A stretch of DNA of 64,000 nt from Pelomonas sp051857475 (lineage in GTDB: Bacteria; Pseudomonadota; Gammaproteobacteria; Burkholderiales; Burkholderiaceae_C), in the NCBI RefSeq assembly GCF_051857475.1, contig NZ_JBPZGZ010000002.1:744001-808000 (forward strand). The letters are read 5' to 3'. Made by a program: the position numbers and the translations under genes. Shown here one piece after another: positions 40,796-49,603 of this stretch (its first letter is position 1; each line of letters opens with the position of its first letter). Below the pieces are notes generated by a model. That model was given only the letters and a program-made list of their open reading frames with translations. It was not told the DNA's origin and did not search any database.

Positions 40796-41572
40796 TCACT
40801 GCGCATCTGAGGCGGGCGTGCCCATCAAGGCCGCGCGCGTCGCCTCGTCGGCCGGGAACAGATGCTCCACTTTCAAGGACGCCAGCGTGATGTCCAGCGG
40901 CGTGCCGAAGCTGGTGAAGGCGGAGAAGAAACTCAGCGTGCGGCCATCGGCCGCGCGCAGGCGCAGGGCCAGCACTGGCAGGCCGCCAGTCTCGACCGGG
41001 CCCCAGGGCTGCACGTCGGCGCGCAGCTCGTCGAGCAGGGCGCGCAGCTTGGGCAGATGCTCGGCCTCGCGGCTGGCGCGGGCCCACATCTCGCCGCACA
41101 GCTCGGCCTCGTTGACGCACAAGTCCCGCAGGCCGCCCTCGCTGAAGATGGCGCGCAGCAGGTTGAAGGGGCCGGCCAGCAGGTGATCGGACGGCAGCCC
41201 CAGCAGCCCCAGCAGCCGCACCAGGCCGGCATTGGCCATGACGAGGTTGTATTCGCCGTCCAGCACCAGGGCCGGTGTCGGGTCGTGGGCGTGCAGCAGC
41301 TGCTCCAGGGCCAGTCGCACCGGTGCCATCTCCGGCGCATCCAGCGCACGCTCGGCGTGGGCGGGTGCGTAGCCGGCCGCGAGCAGGGCCTGGTTGCGTT
41401 CCTGCAGCGTGGCGCCCAGGGCGTCGAGCAGGGCGATCAGCGTCTCGCGGCCGGCGCGGGAACGGCCGGTCTCGATGCAGCTGAGGTGGCGTTGCGAGAC
41501 GCCAGTACGCAGCGACAGCTCCAGCTGGCTGACGCGGCGCGACTTGCGCAGGGCGGCGAGGGTGGCGGTCAT
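40796..41572 (-). CDS. XRE-family regulator with MmyB-like C-terminal domain
   Basis: A 258-residue protein with an HTH_3 domain (residues 2-60, LAALRKSRRVSQLELSLRTG, then VSQRHLSCIETGRSRAGRET) and a C-terminal MmyB-type ligand-binding PAS-like domain (about 95-250). Motifs of the latter are PALVLDGEYNLVMANAGLVR, FNLLRAIFSEGG and FTSFGTPLDITLASLKVEHLF (split as FTSFGTPLDI + TLASLKVEHLF). Such regulators bind lipophilic ligands. Its start overlaps the stop of the membrane-protein gene by four bases, so the two form an operon. Confidence 0.9.
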   Translation of the reverse strand: MTATLAALRKSRRVSQLELSLRTGVSQRHLSCIETGRSRAGRETLIALLDALGATLQERNQALLAAGYAPAHAERALDAPEMAPVRLALEQLLHAHDPTPALVLDGEYNLVMANAGLVRLLGLLGLPSDHLLAGPFNLLRAIFSEGGLRDLCVNEAELCGEMWARASREAEHLPKLRALLDELRADVQPWGPVETGGLPVLALRLRAADGRTLSFFSAFTSFGTPLDITLASLKVEHLFPADEATRAALMGTPASDAQ

Positions 41573-41949
41573 GGTGAGGGCGTGGGCAGCAGATGCACGA
41601 TGCCGGCGGCGAGCAGCAGTATCAGGGCCGCCGCGTCCAGCCTGACGACGGTGACCAGCGCAGGCGTCAGCAGGCCGACCGGCATAGCGAACAGCAGAAA
41701 GGACGCGACGCTGACCCCGCCGGCAACCAGGCCCGGACCGCGCAGCGCGGGCTGCCAAGCGGCATAGGCGAGAAAGGCGGCCAGCAGGCCGAAGAGCACG
41801 GCGCGGTGGCGCAGCAGCAACTCAAGCGCGGGATCGCGGGCATCGACGCCATACAGGGTCGACAGCTTGGACGCGCCCAGCACGCCGGCCAGTGGCAGCG
41901 CATGCAGCAGGGCGACAAGGACCAGGGCGATGGGGACGAGCAGCTTCAT
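41569..41949 (-). CDS. Small four-helix membrane protein
   Basis: A 126-residue protein with four predicted membrane helices (about 4-24, 48-68, 74-95 and 100-122). No known catalytic motif was seen. The motif STLYGVDARDPALELLLRHR lies between helices 1 and 2. It overlaps the XRE regulator gene by four bases. Family function unknown. Start ATG 41949. Confidence 0.7.
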   Translation of the reverse strand: MKLLVPIALVLVALLHALPLAGVLGASKLSTLYGVDARDPALELLLRHRAVLFGLLAAFLAYAAWQPALRGPGLVAGGVSVASFLLFAMPVGLLTPALVTVVRLDAAALILLLAAGIVHLLPTPSP

Positions 41950-42061
41950 GGCGCCGGACCATAGGCCAGCCGGAGCGCGGCGGCGATGACCTCCGAGGTC
42001 ATTGCGGCGATGCGCGCAGCTGCCGAGCATGGCGCCATCAACCACCGCAAAGGAGATCCTC

Positions 42062-42364
42062 ATGCGAACCGCCCTCGTCATCGTCCTGGCCGCCTTCGGC
42101 CTGTTCTCGACCTATGTGATGTGGCAGGTTGGCTATCTCGGCATCTGGCAGGCCGGCATGAGCAGCGTCGGCGCCTGGCAGGTGCTGGCGGACCTGATCA
42201 TCATGTCCTGGATCGCGCTGGGCTTCATCTGGCGCGATGCGCGCCAGACCGGCCGCACCGTCTGGCCCTTCGCGCTGATCACGCTGGCCGCCGGCTCCAT
42301 CGGCCCGCTGCTCTATCTGCTGCTCACGCCCTCGGGCCGCGACAGCGCGCTGAGGGCCGCCTGA
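42062..42364 (+). CDS. DUF2834-like small membrane protein
   Basis: A 100-residue protein with three hydrophobic helices and the motif FIWRDARQTGRTVWPFALIT followed by GSIGPLLYLL, which I associate with DUF2834 membrane proteins. A strong AAAGGAG lies before ATG 42062. The 3' end overlaps the convergent HD-like gene by 52 bases. Function unknown. Confidence 0.7.
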   Translation: MRTALVIVLAAFGLFSTYVMWQVGYLGIWQAGMSSVGAWQVLADLIIMSWIALGFIWRDARQTGRTVWPFALITLAAGSIGPLLYLLLTPSGRDSALRAA

Positions 42365-42933
42365 AGATTGGCCCGCGCGGGCGCCTCGAAGCGCTCGCGC
42401 AGGGCCGGCGTGCCGTAGAGCACCGGCCGGGCGAGAAAGCCGGCCAGGATGGCGCCCCGCTTCTCGTTGAAGACCGCCTGCGGCACGTAGGCGTACTCGA
42501 CGCGGATCTGCGCTTCGTACTCGGCAAAGCGCGCCGGTGCCGCGCCGAGGATGGCGAGGTCGATGTCCACCAGCAGTTGCTCGTCAGCCGTGGCGGGCGC
42601 CACGCTGTGGCGCGTGGCCAGCACCAGGGCCGCGACACGCTCGGCCGCGTCGGCTGGGGCGCCCGCGTCGAGCAGGGCCGCGCGCGCCCAGTCGGCGCTC
42701 AGGGCTTCGTTGTCATGGCGGTGCACGTCGTAGATGGCATCGTGGAACCACAACGCGATCTCGACCTCGGCGGGCCGCTCGGCCAGATGGGCGAACTCGC
42801 CGAACAGGGCGAGGCATTCATGCAGATGCTGCTGGGTGTGATAGCCGCGATGCGGCTCGGCGTAACGGGCCAGCAGCTCGGCTTGCAGGGCTTCGCCATC
42901 GCGCGCGCCGAGCGCGGTCCAGGCCCGCTTCAT
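42313..42933 (-). CDS. HD-domain-like protein (predicted metal-dependent hydrolase)
   Basis: A 206-residue protein of the family annotated as predicted metal-dependent HD-superfamily phosphohydrolases. It has HTQQHLHECL (about 32-41), the key IALWFHDAIYD motif (His-Asp pair) and ALVLATRHSV, then DIDLAILGA. These residues bind the metal. The substrate is unknown. It overlaps the VOC gene by four bases upstream, suggesting cotranscription, and overlaps the convergent 42062 gene by 52 bases. Confidence 0.85.
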   Translation of the reverse strand: MKRAWTALGARDGEALQAELLARYAEPHRGYHTQQHLHECLALFGEFAHLAERPAEVEIALWFHDAIYDVHRHDNEALSADWARAALLDAGAPADAAERVAALVLATRHSVAPATADEQLLVDIDLAILGAAPARFAEYEAQIRVEYAYVPQAVFNEKRGAILAGFLARPVLYGTPALRERFEAPARANLQAALSALSRPEGVSSR

Positions 42934-43292
42934 GACGTCGGCTGGCCGAACATCATGCGATGCCCGTCCATCGTCCGGATGCCGAACTCGCGCATGCCCC
43001 AGGGCTCGTCGCGCAGCGGCTTGATGAACTCGGCACCCTTGGCGGTGAACTCCGCGTGCAGCGCGTCTATGGCCCCGACCTGCACATAGGCGAAATAGCT
43101 GTGGTCGCCCAGCTGGGCCGGTGGGGTCGCGTCCGGGCACTCGCCGGCCATGATGACGCAGGCATCACGCTCCAGCCACCGCCAGCCGGGGTCGCCCATG
43201 TCGTGGACGGTGAAGCCGAGCACGTCGCGGTAGTACGCGGCTGAGCGCGCAAGGTCGGGGACGGCGAGGACGTAGCGAGGCTGGGTCAGCAT
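42930..43292 (-). CDS. VOC-family (glyoxalase/bleomycin-resistance fold) protein
   Basis: A 120-residue single vicinal-oxygen-chelate domain: VLAVPDLARSAAYYRDVLGF at the start, the ERDACVIMAGE strand, and the closing EFGIRTMDGHRMMFGQ with a Gly-His near the metal site. Length is usual for one-domain members. The substrate cannot be inferred. It is coupled to the HD-like gene by a 4-nt overlap. Confidence 0.85.
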   Translation of the reverse strand: MLTQPRYVLAVPDLARSAAYYRDVLGFTVHDMGDPGWRWLERDACVIMAGECPDATPPAQLGDHSYFAYVQVGAIDALHAEFTAKGAEFIKPLRDEPWGMREFGIRTMDGHRMMFGQPTS

Positions 43293-43394
43293 CTGGCCAT
43301 GTTAGGCCGGCTTGCACGCCCTGGTCTCGGCCTTGTTTCGCCGTCGAGCCCGCTATAAAGCCGGTATGCAGGTTCCCCCTCGGCAGCAAAGACC

Positions 43395-44108
43395 ATGAGC
43401 GATGTGTTTCACGATCGGCAGGCCCGTGGCTGGGCAAGGACGGGGTGGCTGCAGGCTCACTACACGTTTTCGTTCGGCTCCTTCAACGACCCGACGCGGA
43501 TGGGCTTTCGTGCGCTGCGGGTGATCAACGAGGACATCGTTGCCGGCGGGTCGGGCTTTGCCGAGCACGCTCACGATCACTTCGAGATCCTGACCTTCAT
43601 GTTGTCGGGGGAGCTCGAGCACAAGGACTCGGCCGGCCATCACGGGCGTCTGCGCGCTGGCGATGTCCAGCTCATCAGCTCCGGCACCGGTGTCAAGCAC
43701 TCGGAGCGAAACCCCGCCGAGGCGCCAACGCATCTGTTCCAGATCTGGCTGCACGGCAACGCAGACCACCTCCAACCACGCTATCAGCTGCTGCAAGGAG
43801 CGCTGCTCGGCACGAATGGCCCACGCCTGGTGGCGGGTGCGGCGGAGCAACCGGGCGTGTTGCAGCTTCGTGCGCCAGTGAACATCTGGGCCGTGGCCGG
43901 CCAGCCCGGCGAATGCTGCAGCCACGACATCCAACCGGACCGTTTTGGCTGGCTGCAGGTGCTGGAAGGCGTCGTCCTGGCCGATGTCGATGGCGAGCCA
44001 CAACCGCTGGAGTTGCGGGGCGGCGATGGGCTGCAGCTGTCGACGGTCAAGCAGATCTCGGTGGCGCCGCAAACCGAAGCTCGGTGGGTTTGGTTTGACT
44101 TGGCTTAG
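43395..44108 (+). CDS. Pirin-family bicupin protein
   Basis: A 237-residue pirin-like protein. The N-terminal cupin has FGSFNDPTRMGFRALRVINE, HAHDHFEILTFMLSGELEHK (metal-binding His, His and Glu) and GTGVKHSERNP. The C-terminal cupin follows from about 130. Bacterial pirins of this group can act as quercetinases or redox sensors; which applies is unknown. Full length. It is transcribed away from the VOC gene. Confidence 0.9.
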   Translation: MSDVFHDRQARGWARTGWLQAHYTFSFGSFNDPTRMGFRALRVINEDIVAGGSGFAEHAHDHFEILTFMLSGELEHKDSAGHHGRLRAGDVQLISSGTGVKHSERNPAEAPTHLFQIWLHGNADHLQPRYQLLQGALLGTNGPRLVAGAAEQPGVLQLRAPVNIWAVAGQPGECCSHDIQPDRFGWLQVLEGVVLADVDGEPQPLELRGGDGLQLSTVKQISVAPQTEARWVWFDLA

Positions 44109-44219
44109 GCGGCTTCAGGCGGATTGCAGTCCTTCGGGCCGGCTACACCGGTGCCGACTAGCAACTCAACGACGATATTCCAGCCCGCGATCTCTGTAGC
44201 GTGGAGTGCGCCAGAAGCT

Positions 44220-44876
44220 CTATTCGTCCTGGCGTTGATGCGGAGCCTTTGCAATCAGCAAATCACCGATCAGCATTTGAGCCGCCTTGATAAGCAAAGG
44301 CAAAACCCGGTGAAGTTCTTGCTGCAGGTCTAAAGGTACCGGCTCAATTGTGGTGGTCACGTAATGGGGCGCGTGACGAACCGCAAATTCGCTTCCGTCG
44401 GCGTGCCCGATTTGTTTATCGCGCAGACGCAGAACGCGCATCATTGTCTCGCCGAAGGCGACACGGTTTGGTTCGTTTGGAAAAGCCAGTTCTAGAAGCC
44501 GTTGTCGAAGTTCATCGCCCGCATCGCTCTTGTTCTTCGCTACGACACCGGCAGCTGGGTTCCCACTTGAGTACAACTGGGCCAGATAGACAATGGCAAT
44601 CTTGTGCAGGTGAAAGGCACCTAGGTGGCATTCGCGCGGTGTGGGGAGTGCTGGACGAAAACGCTCGAGCACCTCGGGATCACCCGAATATCCTCGAAGC
44701 CGGTCGTACGACCGACCGGTCTCGGCTTGATAAAACGCTTCGAAGTTGACTTCCTCGGCGACGACTGCCGAAGCCGACGCTGCATGGCTAAGCCGGTCAG
44801 CAAGGTCTAGTGCCTGTTTACAGTCCGCCAGCGCGTTCGACCAAAGCTGCGCCCGTCCAATTAGTTCGTCATGCAT
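44220..44876 (-). CDS. Hypothetical protein in a lower-GC patch
   Basis: A 218-residue soluble protein, mostly helical, with no family I recognise. Start ATG 44876; a TTG four codons upstream is also possible. It contains FHLHKIAIVYLAQLYSSGNP and RLRDKQIGHADGSEFAVRHA, text reminiscent of HEPN-type or AbiV-like helical proteins, but that is weak. The base composition is clearly less GC-rich than both flanks, suggesting recent transfer. Confidence 0.55.
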   Translation of the reverse strand: MHDELIGRAQLWSNALADCKQALDLADRLSHAASASAVVAEEVNFEAFYQAETGRSYDRLRGYSGDPEVLERFRPALPTPRECHLGAFHLHKIAIVYLAQLYSSGNPAAGVVAKNKSDAGDELRQRLLELAFPNEPNRVAFGETMMRVLRLRDKQIGHADGSEFAVRHAPHYVTTTIEPVPLDLQQELHRVLPLLIKAAQMLIGDLLIAKAPHQRQDE

Positions 44877-45110
44877 CGCAGGACTCAAGTTAGGTCAGCC
44901 GGTACGCGATTGCTGCCGTCGGCGGACGTTGGCTCCTGGTCCGCAGCGTACATCCGCCTAGGTCCATGCGAAGGACCGTTTCCGCTGCAAAAGCGGCGTA
45001 GGCCAGGGAGCCGGGGGCGACCCTCTGCTTCGGGCTTGCGGCAGACGCAGGGACGGCAGTCCGCTGAGTTCAAGCCACCGGGGGCCGCCGCGCGCGTATG
45101 ACCGTCTCTG

Positions 45111-46781
45111 TCACCCGCCCCGCGCCTTCTCCCTCTCCTGCAACGCCCGCCACATGACCTTGCCCGCGCCGCTCTTGGGCAGCGTGTCGACAAACTCGAT
45201 CAAGGCCGGCACCTTGTAGGCGGCCATGTTGGCCTTGCACCAGTCGCGCAATTCGGCCTCGGTGAGCGACTCATGGCCCGCACGCTTGACGACGACGGCC
45301 TTGACGGTCTCGCCGCGGTAGGCGTCGGGGGCCGAGATGATGCAGGCCTCGGCGATGCCGGGGTGGGCATGCATGAGGTTCTCGACCTCGCTCGGCCAGA
45401 CCTTGAAGCCGCTTGCATTGATCATGCGCTTCAAGCGGTCGGTCATGAAGAAATAGCCGTCGGCGTCGGCGTAGCCGATGTCGCCGGTGCGGAAGAAGCG
45501 CTGGCCCTCGAACTGGATGAAAGCCGCCTCCGTCGCGTCGGGCCGGCCCCAGTAACCTTCGAAGACCATGGGACCGCGCACGATGATCTCGCCGGCCTCG
45601 CCGGCCGGCAGCTCCTTCAGCGTGTCGGGGTCGATGACGCGCGCGTCGCAGCTCAGATAGGGCACGCCCAGGCATTGCTGCTTGGGGGCGTCGTAGGGGT
45701 TGCTGTGGCTGGGCGCGGCCGTCTCGGTGAGGCCATAGCCTTCCATGTAGCGCAGGCCCCAGCGCTGCCACAGCCGCTCGGCAATCGCCTGCGGCATGGC
45801 CGCGCCGCCGCCGCCGATGGTGACCATGCTGCTCATGTCGAAGCTGTCGACCTGTGGGCTGGCCATCAGGTCGATGACCATGGTGGGGATGTTGGTCCAG
45901 CGCGTGACGCGGTGTTCGGCGATGAGGCGGGCCGCGTACTCGCGCTGCCAGCGTGGCATCAGCACCAGGGCCGCGCCGGCCGCCAGCGTGCCGTGCATGA
46001 CGACGACCATGCCGGTGATGTGGAACATGGGCACGACGCCGAGCACCACGTCTTCGTGGCTGACATTGGCCCACAGGCCGCCCGCGAAGATGTTGTGCTG
46101 CAGGCTGCGGTGCTTGTGCATGCAGCCCTTGGGGTTGCCCGTGGTGCCGCTGGTGTAGGGCAGCAGGGCGAGGTCGTCGGCGCCCACGTCGAGAGTGGGC
46201 GGGGCGCCCGTGCAGGCCAGGGCCTGGCCCCAAGCGGTGGCGCCGGCGGGCAGGGCGATGTCGGTGTTCAGCCAGTCGGCCCAGCCCGGGGGAAGGCCTT
46301 CGCCATCGCTGCGGCCGCCGGGCAGAACCTCGGCCAGGCGGGTCACAACCAGGTTCTGGGCGGCCATGCCGGCGGCCAGCCACTCGGCGCTGAGGTCGGC
46401 ACTGGTGATGGCCAGCACGGCGCCACTGTCCTCGATGAGGTGCTTGATCTCGGCCGCCTTGTTCATGGCGTTGACCGGCACGACGACGGCATTCGCGCTG
46501 AGGATGGCGTAGTGGGCGATGACGAGCTGGGGGCAGTTCTGCAGGCCCACCAGCACGCGGTCGCCTCGTCTGATGCCACGCTGGGCCAGCCAGGCCGACA
46601 GACGCGCCACCTGGGCGGCCAGTTCCGCATACGTCGTCTTCTGGCCCAGGAAGACCAGCGCCGTGCGCTGCGGAAAGCGCCGCGCGTTGATCATCAGGTT
46701 GTCGGGCAGGGCCGTGGCCGGCGGCTCGATGGCATGCGGGATGCGGACGGGCCAGACCTTGTGGTGCGCTCGGGTCGTCAT
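45111..46781 (-). CDS. Long-chain fatty acid--CoA ligase (AMP-binding)
   Basis: A 556-residue adenylate-forming enzyme. Motifs are LPYTSGTTGNPKG (P-loop), the MEGYGLTET motif, FRTGDIGYADADGYFFMTDR + LKRMINASGFKVWP (hinge and A8 region) and the C-terminal Lys in KSGAGKVMWR. It activates a carboxylic acid with ATP and CoA; the chain-length range is unclear. It is encoded one base after the EamA transporter in the transcription direction and near a TetR regulator, so fatty-acid or aromatic-acid metabolism is plausible. Confidence 0.92.
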   Translation of the reverse strand: MTTRAHHKVWPVRIPHAIEPPATALPDNLMINARRFPQRTALVFLGQKTTYAELAAQVARLSAWLAQRGIRRGDRVLVGLQNCPQLVIAHYAILSANAVVVPVNAMNKAAEIKHLIEDSGAVLAITSADLSAEWLAAGMAAQNLVVTRLAEVLPGGRSDGEGLPPGWADWLNTDIALPAGATAWGQALACTGAPPTLDVGADDLALLPYTSGTTGNPKGCMHKHRSLQHNIFAGGLWANVSHEDVVLGVVPMFHITGMVVVMHGTLAAGAALVLMPRWQREYAARLIAEHRVTRWTNIPTMVIDLMASPQVDSFDMSSMVTIGGGGAAMPQAIAERLWQRWGLRYMEGYGLTETAAPSHSNPYDAPKQQCLGVPYLSCDARVIDPDTLKELPAGEAGEIIVRGPMVFEGYWGRPDATEAAFIQFEGQRFFRTGDIGYADADGYFFMTDRLKRMINASGFKVWPSEVENLMHAHPGIAEACIISAPDAYRGETVKAVVVKRAGHESLTEAELRDWCKANMAAYKVPALIEFVDTLPKSGAGKVMWRALQEREKARGG

Positions 46782-46782
46782 G

Positions 46783-47652
46783 TCAGGATGTCTCCGGTTT
46801 CCTCGCGACGACGAGATAGACGCCGAGCAGCGTCACGCCCATGCCCGCGATGGCTTGTGCGCCGAGTGTCTCGCCGAACAGCAACCACGCCATCACGGAG
46901 GTGACAGAGGGCACCAGATACATGGTGCTGGACACCGCCGTGACGCGGCCATGCCGCAGCATGTAGAACATCAGGCTGATGCCGCCGGCCGTCAGCACCA
47001 GGATGCTCCAGGCCATGGCCACCATCACCGAGGCGTTCCATTCGATGCGCATGGGCTCGAACCACCAGGCCGCGGGCAGGGTGACGGCCAGCGAGGCCGC
47101 GAACTGCACGACCTGGCCGGTGCGCAGGTCGAAGTGGGGCACGAAACGCTTCTGGTACAGCGTGCCGCCGGTGATGGCCAGCAAAGCCATCAGGCAGAGC
47201 AGCAGCGGCGGGCCATAGCTGGAGCCCAGGTTGAGCTTGTGCCAGATGACGAGAACGACACCCACGAGGCCCAGGGCCACACCCGCCCACTGACGTGGCG
47301 CGACGCGCTCGCCGATCAGCGGCGCCGCCGCGGCCACCAGCACCGGCTGCAGGTTGACGATGAGGGCCGCCGTGCCGGCCGGCAGGCCCTGGCGGATGGA
47401 GACCCAGACGCCGGCGAGATACAGGGCCTGGATGCCCAGGCCCGAGACCGCCAGATGGGCCATGTCGCGCCGCGACGGCCAGGCCGCCCGCGCCGCCAGG
47501 GCCAGGCCCAGCATCAGGGCCACGACGCCGGCATAGCGCCAGGCCAGGAAGGTCAGCGGGTCGGCATAGGGCGCCGCCAGCTTGGCAACGATATAGCCGG
47601 TGGCCCAGATGAAGATGAAGAGAGGTGGGGCAATGCGGTCGAGCAGCGGCAT
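46783..47652 (-). CDS. EamA/DMT-superfamily transporter
   Basis: A 289-residue membrane protein with about ten helices in two EamA repeats (about 8-140 and 150-285). Typical motifs include FIWATGYIVAKLAAPYADPL, FLAWRYAG, LIGERVAPRQWAGVALGLVG, and in repeat two AWLLFGETLGAQAIAGMGVT. It probably exports a metabolite; the substrate is unknown. It lies in a leftward run TetR - EamA - ligase with 7-nt and 1-nt gaps. Confidence 0.9.
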   Translation of the reverse strand: MPLLDRIAPPLFIFIWATGYIVAKLAAPYADPLTFLAWRYAGVVALMLGLALAARAAWPSRRDMAHLAVSGLGIQALYLAGVWVSIRQGLPAGTAALIVNLQPVLVAAAAPLIGERVAPRQWAGVALGLVGVVLVIWHKLNLGSSYGPPLLLCLMALLAITGGTLYQKRFVPHFDLRTGQVVQFAASLAVTLPAAWWFEPMRIEWNASVMVAMAWSILVLTAGGISLMFYMLRHGRVTAVSSTMYLVPSVTSVMAWLLFGETLGAQAIAGMGVTLLGVYLVVARKPETS

Positions 47653-47659
47653 GGAGCCA

Positions 47660-48370
47660 TCATGCCAAGACCCGCGCGCTCATGAGGCGCACAAGGTCGG
47701 CCGGCTCGGGCAGGGGGCCGGGCAGGGGCAGGCCGGTGAAGGCCGCATCCAGGCTCAGATGCGACAGGCCATGGGCCAAGCTCCAGCCGGTCAGCGCGAT
47801 CAGCGGACCGGACGCGGCATCGAAACGCGTGGCCGCGTCCAGCAGCACGCGAAAACTCGCTTCGGCCGCGCGGTCCAGGCCCGGATGCTGGTGGCGCGAG
47901 GCCAGCACGGGGCCGAACATCAGCCGGAAGCGCGCCGGCCGTCGCCGCGCGAAGTCGACATAAGCTGTGGCGATGGCCAGCAATTGCTCCCGGGCATCTG
48001 CCGGGTGGGCGTCGACGCCGGCCTGCATGGCCGCACCCAGCTGCTGGAAGCTGCGCTCGGCCAGGGCCGCCAGCAGTTCGGGCAGGCCGGCGAAATGGTG
48101 ATAGGGCGCCGCATGCGACACACCGGCGCCACGCGCCACGTCGCGCAGGCTCAAGGACGCCGCGCCGCGCTGGGCCAGCTGGGCCTCGGCGGCGTCCAGA
48201 AGGGCCTCGCGCAGCTCGCCATGGTGATAGGCGCCAACCGCCTTGGCGCGGGGCCGCGGCGGCTTCTCGGCGGCGGGCTGGCCCGCGGCCTTGACGGCCC
48301 GCGGCGAACGCGCCGGTTGAGCTGGGGAGGCTTTCGCGGCAGGGGGGCGAGCCGAAGCAGGCTTGTTCAT
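47660..48370 (-). CDS. TetR-family transcriptional regulator
   Basis: A 236-residue protein starting at ATG 48370. A basic Ala/Pro/Lys-rich extension (1-42) precedes the TetR HTH (about 50-95: LREALLDAAEAQLAQRGAAS, LSLRDVARGAGVSHAAPYHH). The C-terminal domain resembles TetR_C_33-like ligand-binding regions. Two copies of ATCGTCAAGATC lie directly upstream and may be its operators. It probably represses itself and the EamA-ligase genes or the divergent SnoaL-like gene. Confidence 0.9.
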   Translation of the reverse strand: MNKPASARPPAAKASPAQPARSPRAVKAAGQPAAEKPPRPRAKAVGAYHHGELREALLDAAEAQLAQRGAASLSLRDVARGAGVSHAAPYHHFAGLPELLAALAERSFQQLGAAMQAGVDAHPADAREQLLAIATAYVDFARRRPARFRLMFGPVLASRHQHPGLDRAAEASFRVLLDAATRFDAASGPLIALTGWSLAHGLSHLSLDAAFTGLPLPGPLPEPADLVRLMSARVLA

Positions 48371-48385
48371 GCGCCACATCTTGCC

Positions 48386-48435
48386 ATCGTCAAGATCGAG
48401 GTGGATACTGCGCCCATCTTTACATCGTCAAGATC
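48386..48435. promoter_or_regulatory. Direct repeats in the TetR/SnoaL-like divergent promoter
   Basis: ATCGTCAAGATC occurs at 48386-48397 and 48424-48435, 38 bases apart, between the TetR start (48370) and the rightward gene at 48482. On the minus strand each reads GATCTTGACGAT, which contains a TTGACG -35-like hexamer. A TetR operator overlapping promoters on both strands is the proposal. Confidence 0.45.
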
Positions 48436-48481
48436 ATGTTTTCCATCGCATGACTGGGCGAAGCGAAAGGAGAGAGCGGCC

Positions 48482-48931
48482 ATGTATCACGCCATCGTCA
48501 AGCGCAAGCTGTTGAACGCCTTTGCCGAGTTGAACGCGGGGCGCTACGACGGCATCCCGGCGCAGTTCGCCGCGGCGCATCGCCATTGCATGGTGGGCGA
48601 CCACGCCCTGGGCGGCGAGCGTCGCGACCTGGGCGCAACGACGCGCTGGTACGGCCGGCTGCAGCGTCTGCTGCCGGGGTTGCGCTTCGAAGTCGACGGC
48701 GTCTGGGTCAGCGGTTGGCCCTGGTGCACGCGTGCCGTCATCAGCTGGCGCGACCGCTTCCGCCTGCCGGGCGGCCGCGAGGGCAGCAATGTCGGCATGC
48801 ACGAGTTCGAGCTGCGCTGGGGCCGCGTCAGCGCGCTGACGGTGCACTGCGACACCGCTCGGCTGGCGGGCTATCTGGCCGAGGTGGCTGCAGCCGGTCA
48901 GCCTGAGGCGCTGGCTGAACCCATCGTTTGA
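48482..48931 (+). CDS. SnoaL/NTF2-like protein
   Basis: A 149-residue single-domain protein with the NTF2-like pattern: LLNAFAELNAGRYDGIPAQF, HRHCMVGDHALGGERRDLGA, then RWYGRLQRLLPGLRFEVDGV, and a strand set ending with VSALTVHCDTARLAGYL. It may be an enzyme of the ketosteroid isomerase type or a non-enzymatic binder. ATG 48482. It is divergent from the TetR gene, which may control it. Confidence 0.75.
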   Translation: MYHAIVKRKLLNAFAELNAGRYDGIPAQFAAAHRHCMVGDHALGGERRDLGATTRWYGRLQRLLPGLRFEVDGVWVSGWPWCTRAVISWRDRFRLPGGREGSNVGMHEFELRWGRVSALTVHCDTARLAGYLAEVAAAGQPEALAEPIV

Positions 48932-49378
48932 CGCGATGACTACGTCGAGACCTTGGTTCGCCTCGCGTAGATGACGGCGCGAAGGCAGCCGAAAGGCGGA
49001 GTCCTGATCATGTGCAATCTTGGCGCTGCCAGCAACGCATAGCCGGATGCTTCCCTGGCCCGGCATCTGGCTGCGAAGAGCTTGTGCGGGGCGGAGCGAG
49101 ACAGCCCGAGATTCCGCTTCGCGCCGGCTACGAGCTCGCGCGTGGTTTTGATCGGGGCCTCTCCAGTCGCCGTGAGATAGAAGCCTTTCCAGTCGCCCAT
49201 GCGAGCGAACGACCGGCCATAGATGCCGGGTGCGTGAAGGCGGATGCCAAGTGCTCGTTGTTGGAGGCTGATGGGCCAATCTCCGCGCTTCTCCTCATGG
49301 AACACTCTGGAGTCCTGAGCGCCCTTCGGTGTCCGCAGCAACCAGAGTCCATACCGAAGGACGGTGCGCGCCAATTGT
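48932..49378. other. Stretch without a convincing gene
   Basis: About 447 bases between the SnoaL-like gene and the CWC gene. A minus-strand frame spans most of it (48940-49374) and a plus-strand frame overlaps (49012-49398), but both read as unstructured strings with no domain, and neither has a good ribosome site. The composition is slightly less GC-rich. It may be a decayed insertion. Confidence 0.4.
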
Positions 49379-49603
49379 TCAACCTTGCTGTGGGCTAGCC
49401 GTCATCGCCCGGCGTGCATCCGCCTCGATCAGTTCCCGCAGGCAAGGCAGGCACAGGCAGCCGCTGTACTGCTCGGCGAGTTCGACGCGCAGCCTCTCGG
49501 TCAGGCGGATGCCGAAGCAGGCGCAGTGGCCGGCCTGCACACCGCATTCGAAGCCGCCGCCACAGCGCGGGCAGTTGGTGTCGAGCATGGAGCCCGTGTT
49601 CAT
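49379..49603 (-). CDS. Cysteine-rich CWC-family protein
   Basis: A 74-residue protein with the CWC pattern: CPRCGGGFECG, HCACFGI, and CLCLPCLRELIEADA, giving eight or more cysteines able to bind zinc. Full length for the family. Function unknown. Its start overlaps the stop of the DUF1801 gene by four bases, so the two are coupled. Confidence 0.8.
   Translation of the reverse strand: MNTGSMLDTNCPRCGGGFECGVQAGHCACFGIRLTERLRVELAEQYSGCLCLPCLRELIEADARRAMTASPQQG

Noticed and set aside
48940..49374. A 144-codon minus-strand frame with a fairly even composition
   Set aside because: No domain or ribosome site was seen, and an overlapping plus-strand frame is equally long. Left unassigned.
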